Source of the DNA: JAMOAW01 sp039908535
GTDB taxonomy: Bacteria; Pseudomonadota; Magnetococcia; Magnetococcales; JADFZT01
Length of the DNA stretch: 8,504 nucleotides
NCBI GenBank assembly: GCA_039908535.1
Contig: JAMOAW010000092.1
Location: forward strand, 1 to 8,504
Direction: 5' to 3'
The translations under genes and the position numbers were made by a program. The notes below the pieces were generated by a model. That model did not search any database and was not told the origin of the DNA. It was given only the letters and a program-made list of their open reading frames with translations. Positions 1-6,453 of this stretch are shown in pieces (within the stretch, counting starts at the first letter, position 1; the number at the start of each line of letters is the position of its first letter).

Positions 1-342
1 AAATTTTTGACCCGATAGAATTCTTCCAGATTGATATAAATCCTGATAAAATAACATAGTATACAGCGGATTGCGAATGGCCATAATGCCATCTGCAGTC
101 GATTGCGGCTCCAAAATCAAATAAATGAAAAGCCAGCGTTCCATGCCTTGCCAACGAATTTTCCATACCAGATCGTCAAACCGCTTACGGACATCATCTG
201 TCACGTAGACAGGATTCACTTTTTCTAACGTGGAAAAATCCAGTCCGGCAACCCAATCCTCTTGGATAAAGCCAGCCAATAAGTCTTGGATCATCCGAGC
301 GTGAGAGAAAAGCTTGTTGTAACCGACGTCGTGAGCATTCAT
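1..342 (-). CDS. Rpn/YhgA-type PD-(D/E)XK nuclease (putative transposase), 3' end outside the window
   Basis: This is the N-terminal 114 residues of a leftward gene that runs off the window with no stop. The protein begins MNAHDVGYNKLFSH and then reads EDWVAGLDFSTLEKV, RKRFDDLVWKIRW, and a hydrophobic strand ending in LEPQS, followed by an LFYQDLY stretch. These are hallmarks of the recombination-promoting nuclease (Rpn)/YhgA-like family, which uses a PD-(D/E)XK fold to cleave DNA. The predicted catalytic residues are Asp56/Asp57 and the E-x-Q pair Glu78/Gln80. Family members I know usually read LEFQS here, so the Pro at 79 is odd and might mark decay. The ATG at 342 is the only start possible, because an in-frame TAA lies two codons upstream. 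No convincing Shine-Dalgarno is visible. Family members are often multicopy and linked to mobile DNA, which fits the broken transposase next door. The family call is firm; activity is unknown. Confidence 0.8.
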   Translation of the reverse strand, partial: MNAHDVGYNKLFSHARMIQDLLAGFIQEDWVAGLDFSTLEKVNPVYVTDDVRKRFDDLVWKIRWQGMERWLFIYLILEPQSTADGIMAIRNPLYTMLFYQDLYQSGRILSGQKF

Positions 343-408
343 GGGTTATCAAGTATCCAGGCGGCAAGAGTATTCCAAGTCAACATTGGCTCATAAGATG
401 AATGAGCG

Positions 409-437
409 AAGATACCGATTTTTTCATTACCGGTCAA
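409..437 (-). promoter_or_regulatory. Candidate sigma70 promoter for the Rpn-type gene
   Basis: On the minus strand a TTGACC -35 box (432-437) and a TATCTT -10 box (409-414) are separated by exactly 17 nt, about 65 nt upstream of the Rpn-type ATG. Three mismatches to consensus in total, so this is a plausible but unproven promoter. Confidence 0.4.
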
Positions 438-509
438 CCAAGCCTTGTCTGTCTATACGGTTGATTCGTATGGCGATCAGCATGATTAACCCTCTAGAGC
501 AATACTTTC

Positions 510-1537
510 ATGACATCTTTTTTCAATATCACAGTTTTTTGTTTTCTCGATATATTCCGCAGCCGATTTGCACTCCAAATGGAAATTCTGGCCTTGCGTC
601 ATCAAATCGCAGTTCTTCAAAGAACCAAGCCGAAGCGGTTGAACATTCATTTATTGGATCGCCTACTTTGGGTCTGGCTATCCCACATTTGGAAAGGATG
701 GCGTGCATCCCTGGTTATCGTCAAGCCAGAAACGGTGATACATTGGCACCGGGAAGGTTTTCGGCTGTTTTGGAAGTGGAAATCCAGAAAAAAGCGTCCA
801 GGTCGTCCGTTGGTCACAAAAGAAATCAGAGATTTGATCCGCAAAATGAGCCTTGAGAATTCCCTTTGGGGAGCCCCTCGAATCCATGGCGAACTACTGA
901 AGCTCGGTTACAACTTGGCTGAATCATCGGTCGCCAAATACATGGTTAAGCCAGTCAAACCCCCTTCTCAAACCTGGAAAACATTCTTGGAAAACCACGC
1001 CAATTGTCTGATCGCTATAGACTTCTTTACCGTGCCAACGGTATTTTTCAAGGTATTCCATGTCTTGGTGTTATTAGATCACGAACGCCGTCGCATCATC
1101 CACTTCAACGTCACTACCAACCCGACCTCTGCATGGGTTGCTCAACAAATTAAGGATGCTTTCCCATGGGACACGGCACCACGATATCTGATTCACGATA
1201 GAGATCCCGCTTTTATGTCATGCAAGACAACTTTCAAAGCAATGGGAATCAAGGAAATAATCACTGCGCCAAAATCGCCTTGGCAGAATCCATATTGCGA
1301 ACGGGTGATCGGGTCCATTCGCAGGGAATGTCTGGATCACGCATCGTGTTAAACGAAGAACACCTGCGGCACACGTTGGCTGCCTATGCGGTCTATTACC
1401 ACAAAGCACGTACCCATCTTGGGTTGGCCAAAGACTGTCCTGAGAAAAGGGAGATTCAGCCAAAAGAGACAGGGAAGGTTATTGCCTTTCCACATCTGGG
1501 CGGTCTACACCATCAGTATCTGCGGAAAGCCGCCTGA
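510..1537 (+). pseudogene. DDE integrase-type (rve) transposase, frameshifted
   Basis: The reading frame from ATG 510 encodes a transposase of the integrase-core class: an N-terminal segment with LEILALRHQ-like sequence (MEILALRHQIAVLQR), a helix-turn-helix/linker region with SLWGAPRIHGELLKLGY (about residues 118-134), and a catalytic core. Core acidic residues are Asp171 (AIDFFTVPT), Asp230 in LIHDRDPAF and Glu264 in SPWQNPYCERVIGSIRREC. The frame stops at 1350-1352 after LDHASC. The expected C-terminus continues in another frame from about 1343 (IVLNEEHLRHTLAAY, YYHKARTHLGLAKDCPE, GGLHHQYLRKAA) to a TGA at 1535-1537. Restoring one base at about 1341-1342 gives a 342-residue protein of normal layout. 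No slippery heptamer is present at the junction, so a one-base deletion is more likely than programmed frameshifting. An in-frame TAG at 495-497 limits the start. I could not find terminal inverted repeats or a target duplication, so the element's ends are undefined. Similar proteins are usually annotated as integrase core domain proteins near IS481/IS3 groups. Confidence 0.85.
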
Positions 1538-1789
1538 TTTGATGCCTGTTTCAGTTTGTCAAAGAGCACATCCATCGGGTGCTGTTCAAATATCCCTTGC
1601 CTGCTTCCAAAAAATTTGGGCTATTTGAATCAGTGGAACCTCAATATTATTTTTGATTCTCTCGAAAATCTGCCTCGGTGTCCAGAAAAATCGAATTCTC
1701 CATCTCCAAAATGCTGGATTTTGTGCCAAATTTGGGGCGGATGGAGTTTTCAGTATGGACAATTGAAAATATTGGAGTTTTTTAAATAA
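1538..1789. other. Intergenic stretch without a recognisable gene
   Basis: About 250 bases between the broken transposase and the terminator. Open frames here have no recognisable protein features. It probably holds the transposon's 3' end and decayed flanking sequence. A short inverted pair, CTCCAT near 1698 and ATGGAG near 1741, is too short to interpret. Confidence 0.4.
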
Positions 1790-1816
1790 AAAAGGCCACT
1801 TTGGGAGTGGCCTTTT
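1790..1816 (-). terminator. Rho-independent terminator of the dnaG-rpoD-tRNA unit
   Basis: A perfect 11-bp stem (AAAAGGCCACT paired with AGTGGCCTTTT) encloses a 5-nt loop. Read on the minus strand it is followed by TTTTTTATTT, the expected U-tract, 28 nt after the tRNA 3' end. Because the stem ends in A/T runs on both sides it could also stop rightward transcription from the transposase region. Confidence 0.88.
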
Positions 1817-1844
1817 GTGCAGAGAAACAACTTAATTTGTTTAA

Positions 1845-1920
1845 TGGTGGGCCCACCAGGATTCGAACCTGGGACCGACCGGTTATGAGCCGGCGGCTCT
1901 GACCGCTGAGCTATGGGCCC
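1845..1920 (-). tRNA. tRNA with CAU anticodon, probably tRNA-Ile2 (alternative: elongator tRNA-Met)
   Basis: The minus strand folds as a complete 76-nt cloverleaf with encoded CCA: acceptor GGGCCCA/TGGGCCC, D arm GCTC/GAGC, anticodon stem GCCGG/CCGGT with loop CTCATAA, 5-nt variable loop, T arm CCAGG-TTCGAAT-CCTGG, discriminator A. The anticodon is CAU. The acceptor and the CGGCTCATAACCG anticodon arm resemble bacterial tRNA-Ile2, where C34 is changed to lysidine by TilS to read AUA; the elongator Met tRNA cannot be excluded by eye. It lacks initiator features such as the unpaired first base and the three G-C pairs of the anticodon stem. It begins 8 nt after the rpoD stop codon and precedes a strong terminator, so it is probably cut from the rpoD transcript. 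Confidence 0.93.
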
Positions 1921-1928
1921 TGATTTTT

Positions 1929-3941
1929 TTAAGACTCCAGAAAGCTTCTTAGTTTACGCGATCTCGTCGGATGACGCAACTTGCGTAATGCTTTCGCTTC
2001 AATTTGACGTATGCGTTCGCGTGTGACGTGAAATTGTTTGCCAACCTCCTCAAGCGTGTGATCGGTGGAAAGACCAATCCCAAATCGCATACGCAAGACG
2101 TTCTCCTCGCGATCGGTCAGGGTTTTAAGAACACGACCCGTGGTATCACGCAGATTGGCCATAATAGCTAAATCAGAAGGAGATAACATCGATTTATCTT
2201 CAATAAAATCACCTAAATGAGAATCCTCTTCATCCCCAACGGGAGTTTCTAAGGAGATCGGTTCCTTGGCTATCTTGAGAACCTTACGTACCTTCTCTAG
2301 GCTCATCTCCATCTTTTCAGCAATCTCTTCGGGCGTTGGTTCACGACCCATATCTTGAACCATTTGCCGACTGGTGCGAACCAGTTTATTAATGGTCTCA
2401 ATCATATGTACAGGAATTCGAATGGTGCGCGCTTGATCGGCAATCGAACGGGTAATGGCTTGACGTATCCACCAAGTGGCATACGTGGAAAATTTATAGC
2501 CTCGTCGCCACTCAAATTTATCCACCGCTTTCATCAAACCAATATTCCCCTCCTGAATTAAATCTAAAAATTGCAACCCACGATTGGTATATTTTTTGGC
2601 AATCGAAATCACTAAACGTAAATTGGCCTCAACCATCTCTTTTTTGGCCAAACCCGCTTTACGCTCGCCAGTGATAATTTTTTTGTGGGTATTTTTAAGA
2701 TCTAAAACCGATTGACCCGCTTCCTCTTCAACATCCCGGATCTGGCTTTGCAACTGCTCCACCTGATCCGCAAAATCACGATGAAAACGCTTCCAGGCCA
2801 CAGAGCCCCGCTTGGCAATCTCCGGTAACCAGTTTTCCAATCCTTCACGTCCCAAAAATTCTTTCATAAAAGATTTTTTGGGAACCTGAGATTTCTCCGA
2901 CAAAAGAAGAATGTTTCTTTCAATAATACGAATACTTTCAACATACGCCTTCAGCGTGTTCACTAAACGATCAATCTGCTTTTGCGAAAAATTTATACTG
3001 GCCACCATTTCAACAATAGAGTTTTTGCGCTCCTGATAACTTTTTTGCGCCGCTTCCAATTTTTCTAAATTTAAGGTGAGTTTCGCCTCTTCTATCTCCC
3101 CCAAAAGCATCGTCAAGGTAATATTTTCATCAGCAATCGCATCAAAAATAGCCTGGGTTTGCTGGGCCAACTCCAACATACGATGGCTTTCCTCCGTCTG
3201 AAGAGGATCAGGTTCATCTAAAGGATCCTCTATTTCACGCTTTTTGGGCAATGATAACAAAGGAACATGCTCATCAAGATCATCTTTAAGATCTACAGGA
3301 AGCGTTTTGTCTTCCAGGGGATCAGAGTCATCAACATCATCAATTTCATCTAGATCGTCGATGCCATCCATTTCATCAATCTCATCTTCAGATGTGGAAA
3401 GCGTCGGAATATCTAAAATATCTCGCAAAGAAACCTGATTATTGCGTAATTTGTCCGCTAATAAAATGATCTCTTGAAATGTCGTCGGGGCATCACAGAT
3501 GGCCGTGATCACTTCGTTACGACCCTCTTCAATCCGTTTAGCAATATGAATCTCGCCATCTCGGGTTAATAAATCTACCGACCCCATCTCCCGTAAATAC
3601 ATGCGCACAGGATCATCGGTCTTACCAAGATCAATATCCTCAATGGTCATGTCCGATGATTTTTCATCCTGACATGATAAATCGAGTTCATCCTCGTCAT
3701 CTAATGAATCATCTAAATGAATCTTACTTAAACTGCCCCCTTTTCGGTCATCGACCGTCAGCGGTTCATCGACAAGATTGATTCCTAGATCATCCAGATA
3801 GGAGACAACATCTTCAATCTGATCCGCCGAAGTGATGGTGCTAGGCAGAACGTCATTGACTTGTTCGAAAGTGAGGAACCCCCGTTCCTTGCCTTGCTCA
3901 ATGAGGTCCTTCATGGGGCCCAAATTTCTTTCGTCGCTCAT
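1929..3941 (-). CDS. rpoD: RNA polymerase primary sigma factor RpoD (sigma70)
   Basis: This housekeeping sigma factor directs core RNA polymerase to -35/-10 promoters. From the ATG at 3941 (670 residues): region 1.1 at about 10-60 (MKDLIEQGKERGFLTFEQV, DVVSYLDDLGINLVD), region 1.2 at about 109-140 (DDPVRMYLREMGSVDLLTR), a long non-conserved region to about 430, regions 2.1-2.4 at about 438-515 (EANLRLVISIAKKYTNRG, FLDLIQEGNIGLMKAVDKF, GYKFSTYATWWIRQAITR), region 3 with PTPEEIA, and region 4.2 with the helix-turn-helix TLEEVGKQFHVTRERIRQIE and the ending HPTRSRKLRSFLES. A GTG at 3945-3947 is also in frame, but the only GGA upstream (in ACGGA) lies 8 nt from the ATG and only 2 nt from the GTG, so I prefer the ATG. 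Two Asp/Glu-rich tracts flank region 1.2. The gene follows dnaG by about 33 nt and is followed almost directly by a tRNA. Full length; the identification is certain. Confidence 0.98.
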   Translation of the reverse strand: MSDERNLGPMKDLIEQGKERGFLTFEQVNDVLPSTITSADQIEDVVSYLDDLGINLVDEPLTVDDRKGGSLSKIHLDDSLDDEDELDLSCQDEKSSDMTIEDIDLGKTDDPVRMYLREMGSVDLLTRDGEIHIAKRIEEGRNEVITAICDAPTTFQEIILLADKLRNNQVSLRDILDIPTLSTSEDEIDEMDGIDDLDEIDDVDDSDPLEDKTLPVDLKDDLDEHVPLLSLPKKREIEDPLDEPDPLQTEESHRMLELAQQTQAIFDAIADENITLTMLLGEIEEAKLTLNLEKLEAAQKSYQERKNSIVEMVASINFSQKQIDRLVNTLKAYVESIRIIERNILLLSEKSQVPKKSFMKEFLGREGLENWLPEIAKRGSVAWKRFHRDFADQVEQLQSQIRDVEEEAGQSVLDLKNTHKKIITGERKAGLAKKEMVEANLRLVISIAKKYTNRGLQFLDLIQEGNIGLMKAVDKFEWRRGYKFSTYATWWIRQAITRSIADQARTIRIPVHMIETINKLVRTSRQMVQDMGREPTPEEIAEKMEMSLEKVRKVLKIAKEPISLETPVGDEEDSHLGDFIEDKSMLSPSDLAIMANLRDTTGRVLKTLTDREENVLRMRFGIGLSTDHTLEEVGKQFHVTRERIRQIEAKALRKLRHPTRSRKLRSFLES

Positions 3942-3974
3942 AGTCACATTCCGTAAAACTGATAGATCAAAAGG

Positions 3975-5819
3975 TTATTGGCTAATACCGATCAAGGTGT
4001 TTCGTTTTCTGTTTTTAATCCAACACTCATCCCGTTTGTGTTTTGTCAAATGGATTAAATTTTCATCACTATCACCAATATTGTGTTTTAAATTAAATAA
4101 AAGACGTTTAATCTCGTTTTCTATTTGACGTAATTGACAGCTATCAAGGCTGCCCTCTAATTCTATCGCGGCCAACTCTACAGGCCACTCCTCAGAGTGT
4201 AAAATCTGTGTCACAATATCTACTAACGAAGCATCCGATAAATGCTCTAAAGGCCAAGAATCAATAGGCCCTTTTAATCTATGGCTTAAATCTAACAGTT
4301 CGGTTAATAAATGAGAAAGTTGAGCGTTTTCGAGTTGTATACTCCCAAGACGCTCCTCATGCTCCTGCAAAAGCCCTGGATTTCTGAGTATAGAAGCCAA
4401 TAATATCTGCTCAAAGTCTCGCCCCTCAGATCTCGAACTTAAACCCGTTCTATGTGTCGCCACACAGGGGACAGGGTCACGCTTTTTATGAGGATGCTTT
4501 TGACTCTTTGGTTCCCAAGCCTGTACACTTTTCTGGATAACCGGTTGCACCTTAATATGCAGACGTTGCGCGATATCCTCGGTTAATAATTGGCGCAATA
4601 AAGGATCGAATACCCTATTTAACAATGGGGTCGCCCGATGCATCACCGCAGCCTGACCTTCCGGTTCGTCGACATTTAACGCGCGTGTTAAACCCTGAAA
4701 CAGAAAAGTCGACAACGAAACCGCCTGTTTCATTCGAGAACGAAAACCTAGCCCCCCTTCGCGTCGCACGACATCGTCTGGATCTTCCCCTTGGGGCAAA
4801 AATAAAAATTCGGCATGTTGATCGGCCAATAAACCGTCCATCACCAATTCAAGTGCCCGCCAAGCGGCTTGGCGTCCAGCGTTATCTCCATCAAAACAAA
4901 ATAATATATGTTTCGTCCGTCGCCAAAGAATCCTTAAATGGGCCGATGTCAACGCCGTTCCCAACGTAGCCACAACATTGTGGATGCCATGGTTAGACAA
5001 TGCTATCAAGTCCATATATCCTTCAACCACTACAACCTGACCTTGACTCTGTATGGCTGTCTGCGCTAAATCCATGCCATAAAGGAGTTCTCCTTTATGA
5101 TAAATTGGGGTTTCCGGCGAATTGAGATATTTGGGCTCTCCTCCCCCAATCGCCCGCCCTCCAAAACCCACACATTGACCGCGAATGTCATGGATCGGAA
5201 AAATAATTCGTTCCCGAAAACGGTCATACCCCTTCAGTCTATCGGGTTTTGTAATGATCAACCCTGCCTTATCCAACTGCTTGTATGCCGCATCTACTCC
5301 ACCAAAACGGTCCAGTAAATGGCTCCAACCCGATGGCGCAAATCCCAATTTAAATCGATGGATTGTCTCCATACTTAGACCACGATCTTTTAAATAAATC
5401 CGAGCTTGCTGATGTTGTGGGGCCATCAGCTGCATACTAAAATAATCGCGTACAGATTCCATTAAATCCAATAATTGGCGGCGTTCCTCTTGTTTGGCCT
5501 TATATTCTTTGTCTGGTGAAGCCGTGCTCGGTAAAGGAAGACCTACTAGGGCTGCGAGTTCTTGAATCGCTTCAGGAAAATCCAGACCTTTGGTTTTCAT
5601 CACAAAATGGATGGCATCCCCTCCCGCTCCACATCCAAAACATTTATAAAATCCTTTCTCTGGATGAACAAAAAATGAGGGGGTTTTTTCATTATGAAAA
5701 GGACATAGACCCTCCCAATTGACGCCTTTTTTTTTCAATGTGACTTGGCGACCAATGACCTCAATGAGATCAACTCGAGTGCGAATCTCATCAATAAAGG
5801 TGTCAGAGTATGAAACCAT
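3975..5819 (-). CDS. dnaG: DNA primase DnaG
   Basis: This primase makes the RNA primers for chromosome replication and is recruited by the DnaB helicase. The 614-residue product has all three domains. The N-terminal zinc-binding domain has Cys39, His42, Cys60 and Cys63 (CPFHNEKTPSF and YKCFGCGAGGDAI). The polymerase core carries ERIIFPIHD (about 203-211) and YLNSPETPIYHKGELLYG (231-248). The TOPRIM metal site has Glu266 in VEGYMD, Asp310/Asp312 in CFDGDNAG and the acidic EDPDD at 345-349. The C-terminal helicase-binding domain (about 465-585) is much less conserved, as usual, and ends in a basic Lys/Arg-rich tail. An in-frame TAG lies three codons before ATG 5819, so the start is well constrained, but no clear Shine-Dalgarno precedes it. 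It is the first gene of a dnaG-rpoD-tRNA unit; no rpsU is seen upstream. Confidence 0.98.
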   Translation of the reverse strand: MVSYSDTFIDEIRTRVDLIEVIGRQVTLKKKGVNWEGLCPFHNEKTPSFFVHPEKGFYKCFGCGAGGDAIHFVMKTKGLDFPEAIQELAALVGLPLPSTASPDKEYKAKQEERRQLLDLMESVRDYFSMQLMAPQHQQARIYLKDRGLSMETIHRFKLGFAPSGWSHLLDRFGGVDAAYKQLDKAGLIITKPDRLKGYDRFRERIIFPIHDIRGQCVGFGGRAIGGGEPKYLNSPETPIYHKGELLYGMDLAQTAIQSQGQVVVVEGYMDLIALSNHGIHNVVATLGTALTSAHLRILWRRTKHILFCFDGDNAGRQAAWRALELVMDGLLADQHAEFLFLPQGEDPDDVVRREGGLGFRSRMKQAVSLSTFLFQGLTRALNVDEPEGQAAVMHRATPLLNRVFDPLLRQLLTEDIAQRLHIKVQPVIQKSVQAWEPKSQKHPHKKRDPVPCVATHRTGLSSRSEGRDFEQILLASILRNPGLLQEHEERLGSIQLENAQLSHLLTELLDLSHRLKGPIDSWPLEHLSDASLVDIVTQILHSEEWPVELAAIELEGSLDSCQLRQIENEIKRLLFNLKHNIGDSDENLIHLTKHKRDECWIKNRKRNTLIGISQ

Positions 5820-5916
5820 AGACGACTACTCGACCACGTTGGGACTCCGACTAAGGGATAGTTGTTAAAAAGAAGTTTATTTTCCATAACCCTATTGGAA
5901 CAATTTACAATGGGGC

Positions 5917-5928
5917 ATGAGTACTCAT
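5917..5928. repeat. Perfect 12-bp palindrome in the dnaG leader
   Basis: ATGAGTACTCAT reads identically on both strands and lies about 30 nt downstream of the predicted transcription start of dnaG. It could be a binding site or a chance palindrome in A/T-rich DNA. Confidence 0.35.
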
Positions 5929-5962
5929 TAAATAATTTGGAATATAAAAATCATAACCCTTC

Positions 5963-5990
5963 ATAATATCAATATTTTTTTGTTTGTCAA
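5963..5990 (-). promoter_or_regulatory. Sigma70 promoter of the dnaG-rpoD unit
   Basis: On the minus strand a perfect TTGACA (5985-5990) is followed after 16 nt by TATTAT (5963-5968), five of six matches to the -10 consensus. Transcription would start near 5956, giving a leader of roughly 135 nt before the dnaG ATG at 5819. An A/T-rich spacer and upstream tract support it. An 8-bp inverted repeat overlaps the -35 box. Confidence 0.75.
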
Positions 5991-6006
5991 GATTTGTTTT
6001 GACAAA
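5983..6006. repeat. Inverted repeat over the dnaG promoter -35 box (possible operator)
   Basis: TTTGTCAA (5983-5990) and TTGACAAA (5999-6006) are perfect 8-bp arms separated by 8 nt. One arm contains the -35 hexamer of the dnaG promoter. The spacing of about 16 bp between arm centres would suit a dimeric DNA-binding protein, but no regulator is identified. It has no U-tract on the minus strand, so it is not a good terminator for the upstream HIT gene. Confidence 0.45.
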
Positions 6007-6075
6007 ACATGATAAATTTAAAAAAAACTCGATCTAAATAAAAAAGAGTGGAAAACATCCCCTGCTATTTTTCTA

Positions 6076-6426
6076 TTATTTTGCCAACATCGGGCCTAAA
6101 GCTCGTCCACCTAAAAGATGCACATGTAGATGATAAATCTCTTGTCCTCCATGGTCGCGGCAGTTAATCAGAGTACGATATCCAGACTGGGACAACCCAA
6201 GTTCACGAGCAATATGGGCGGTTCGTTCCAACAGATGACCCATGATCGGTCGATCTTCAATCGTGAGATCATCCAAAGTGGCAATATGAGAACGCGGAAT
6301 AATTAATATATGGATAGGGGCTTGGGGATGTAAATCTTTGAAGGCGTAAACGTGATCGTCTGCATAAACTTCCGTAGATGGAATAATTCCTGCTGCAATT
6401 TTACAAAATAAGCAATTTTCAGACAT
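6076..6426 (-). CDS. HIT-family protein, HinT-like purine nucleoside phosphoramidase
   Basis: A 116-residue cytosolic histidine-triad protein of the normal length for the HinT branch. This branch hydrolyses AMP-lysine or other nucleoside phosphoramidates. The triad HLHVHLLGG has His99, His101 and His103, with His101 the expected nucleophile. The N-terminal CLFCKI (Cys5, Cys8) is the half zinc site seen in many bacterial HIT proteins, and the fold motifs VYAFKDLHPQAPIHILIIP and NCRDHGGQEIYHLH are intact. The start is supported by AGAGGA at 6434-6439, 7 nt before the ATG. It lies 27 nt downstream of the SpmA-SpmB-type gene on the same strand, so the two are likely cotranscribed. The true substrate cannot be read from the sequence. 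Confidence 0.95.
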   Translation of the reverse strand: MSENCLFCKIAAGIIPSTEVYADDHVYAFKDLHPQAPIHILIIPRSHIATLDDLTIEDRPIMGHLLERTAHIARELGLSQSGYRTLINCRDHGGQEIYHLHVHLLGGRALGPMLAK

Positions 6427-6453
6427 GTTTGGTTCCTCTTATTTGTCAAAATA

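Noticed and set aside
341..856. Plus-strand 171-codon open frame
   Set aside because: It overlaps the transposase in another frame and shows no recognisable protein features; the transposase frame has clear catalytic motifs.
1335..1352. Programmed ribosomal frameshift in the transposase
   Set aside because: There is no slippery heptamer or downstream stem at the junction, and the shift lies after the catalytic Glu, unlike the early shift of IS3-type elements.
343..1789. Defined insertion sequence with terminal inverted repeats
   Set aside because: I compared the flanks of the transposase and found no matching inverted ends or target duplication by eye, so no element borders are given.
3244..3438. 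Ser-rich plus-strand open frame
   Set aside because: It is the antisense of the Asp/Glu-rich tract of RpoD; the Ser runs come from reversed GAT/GAA triplets.
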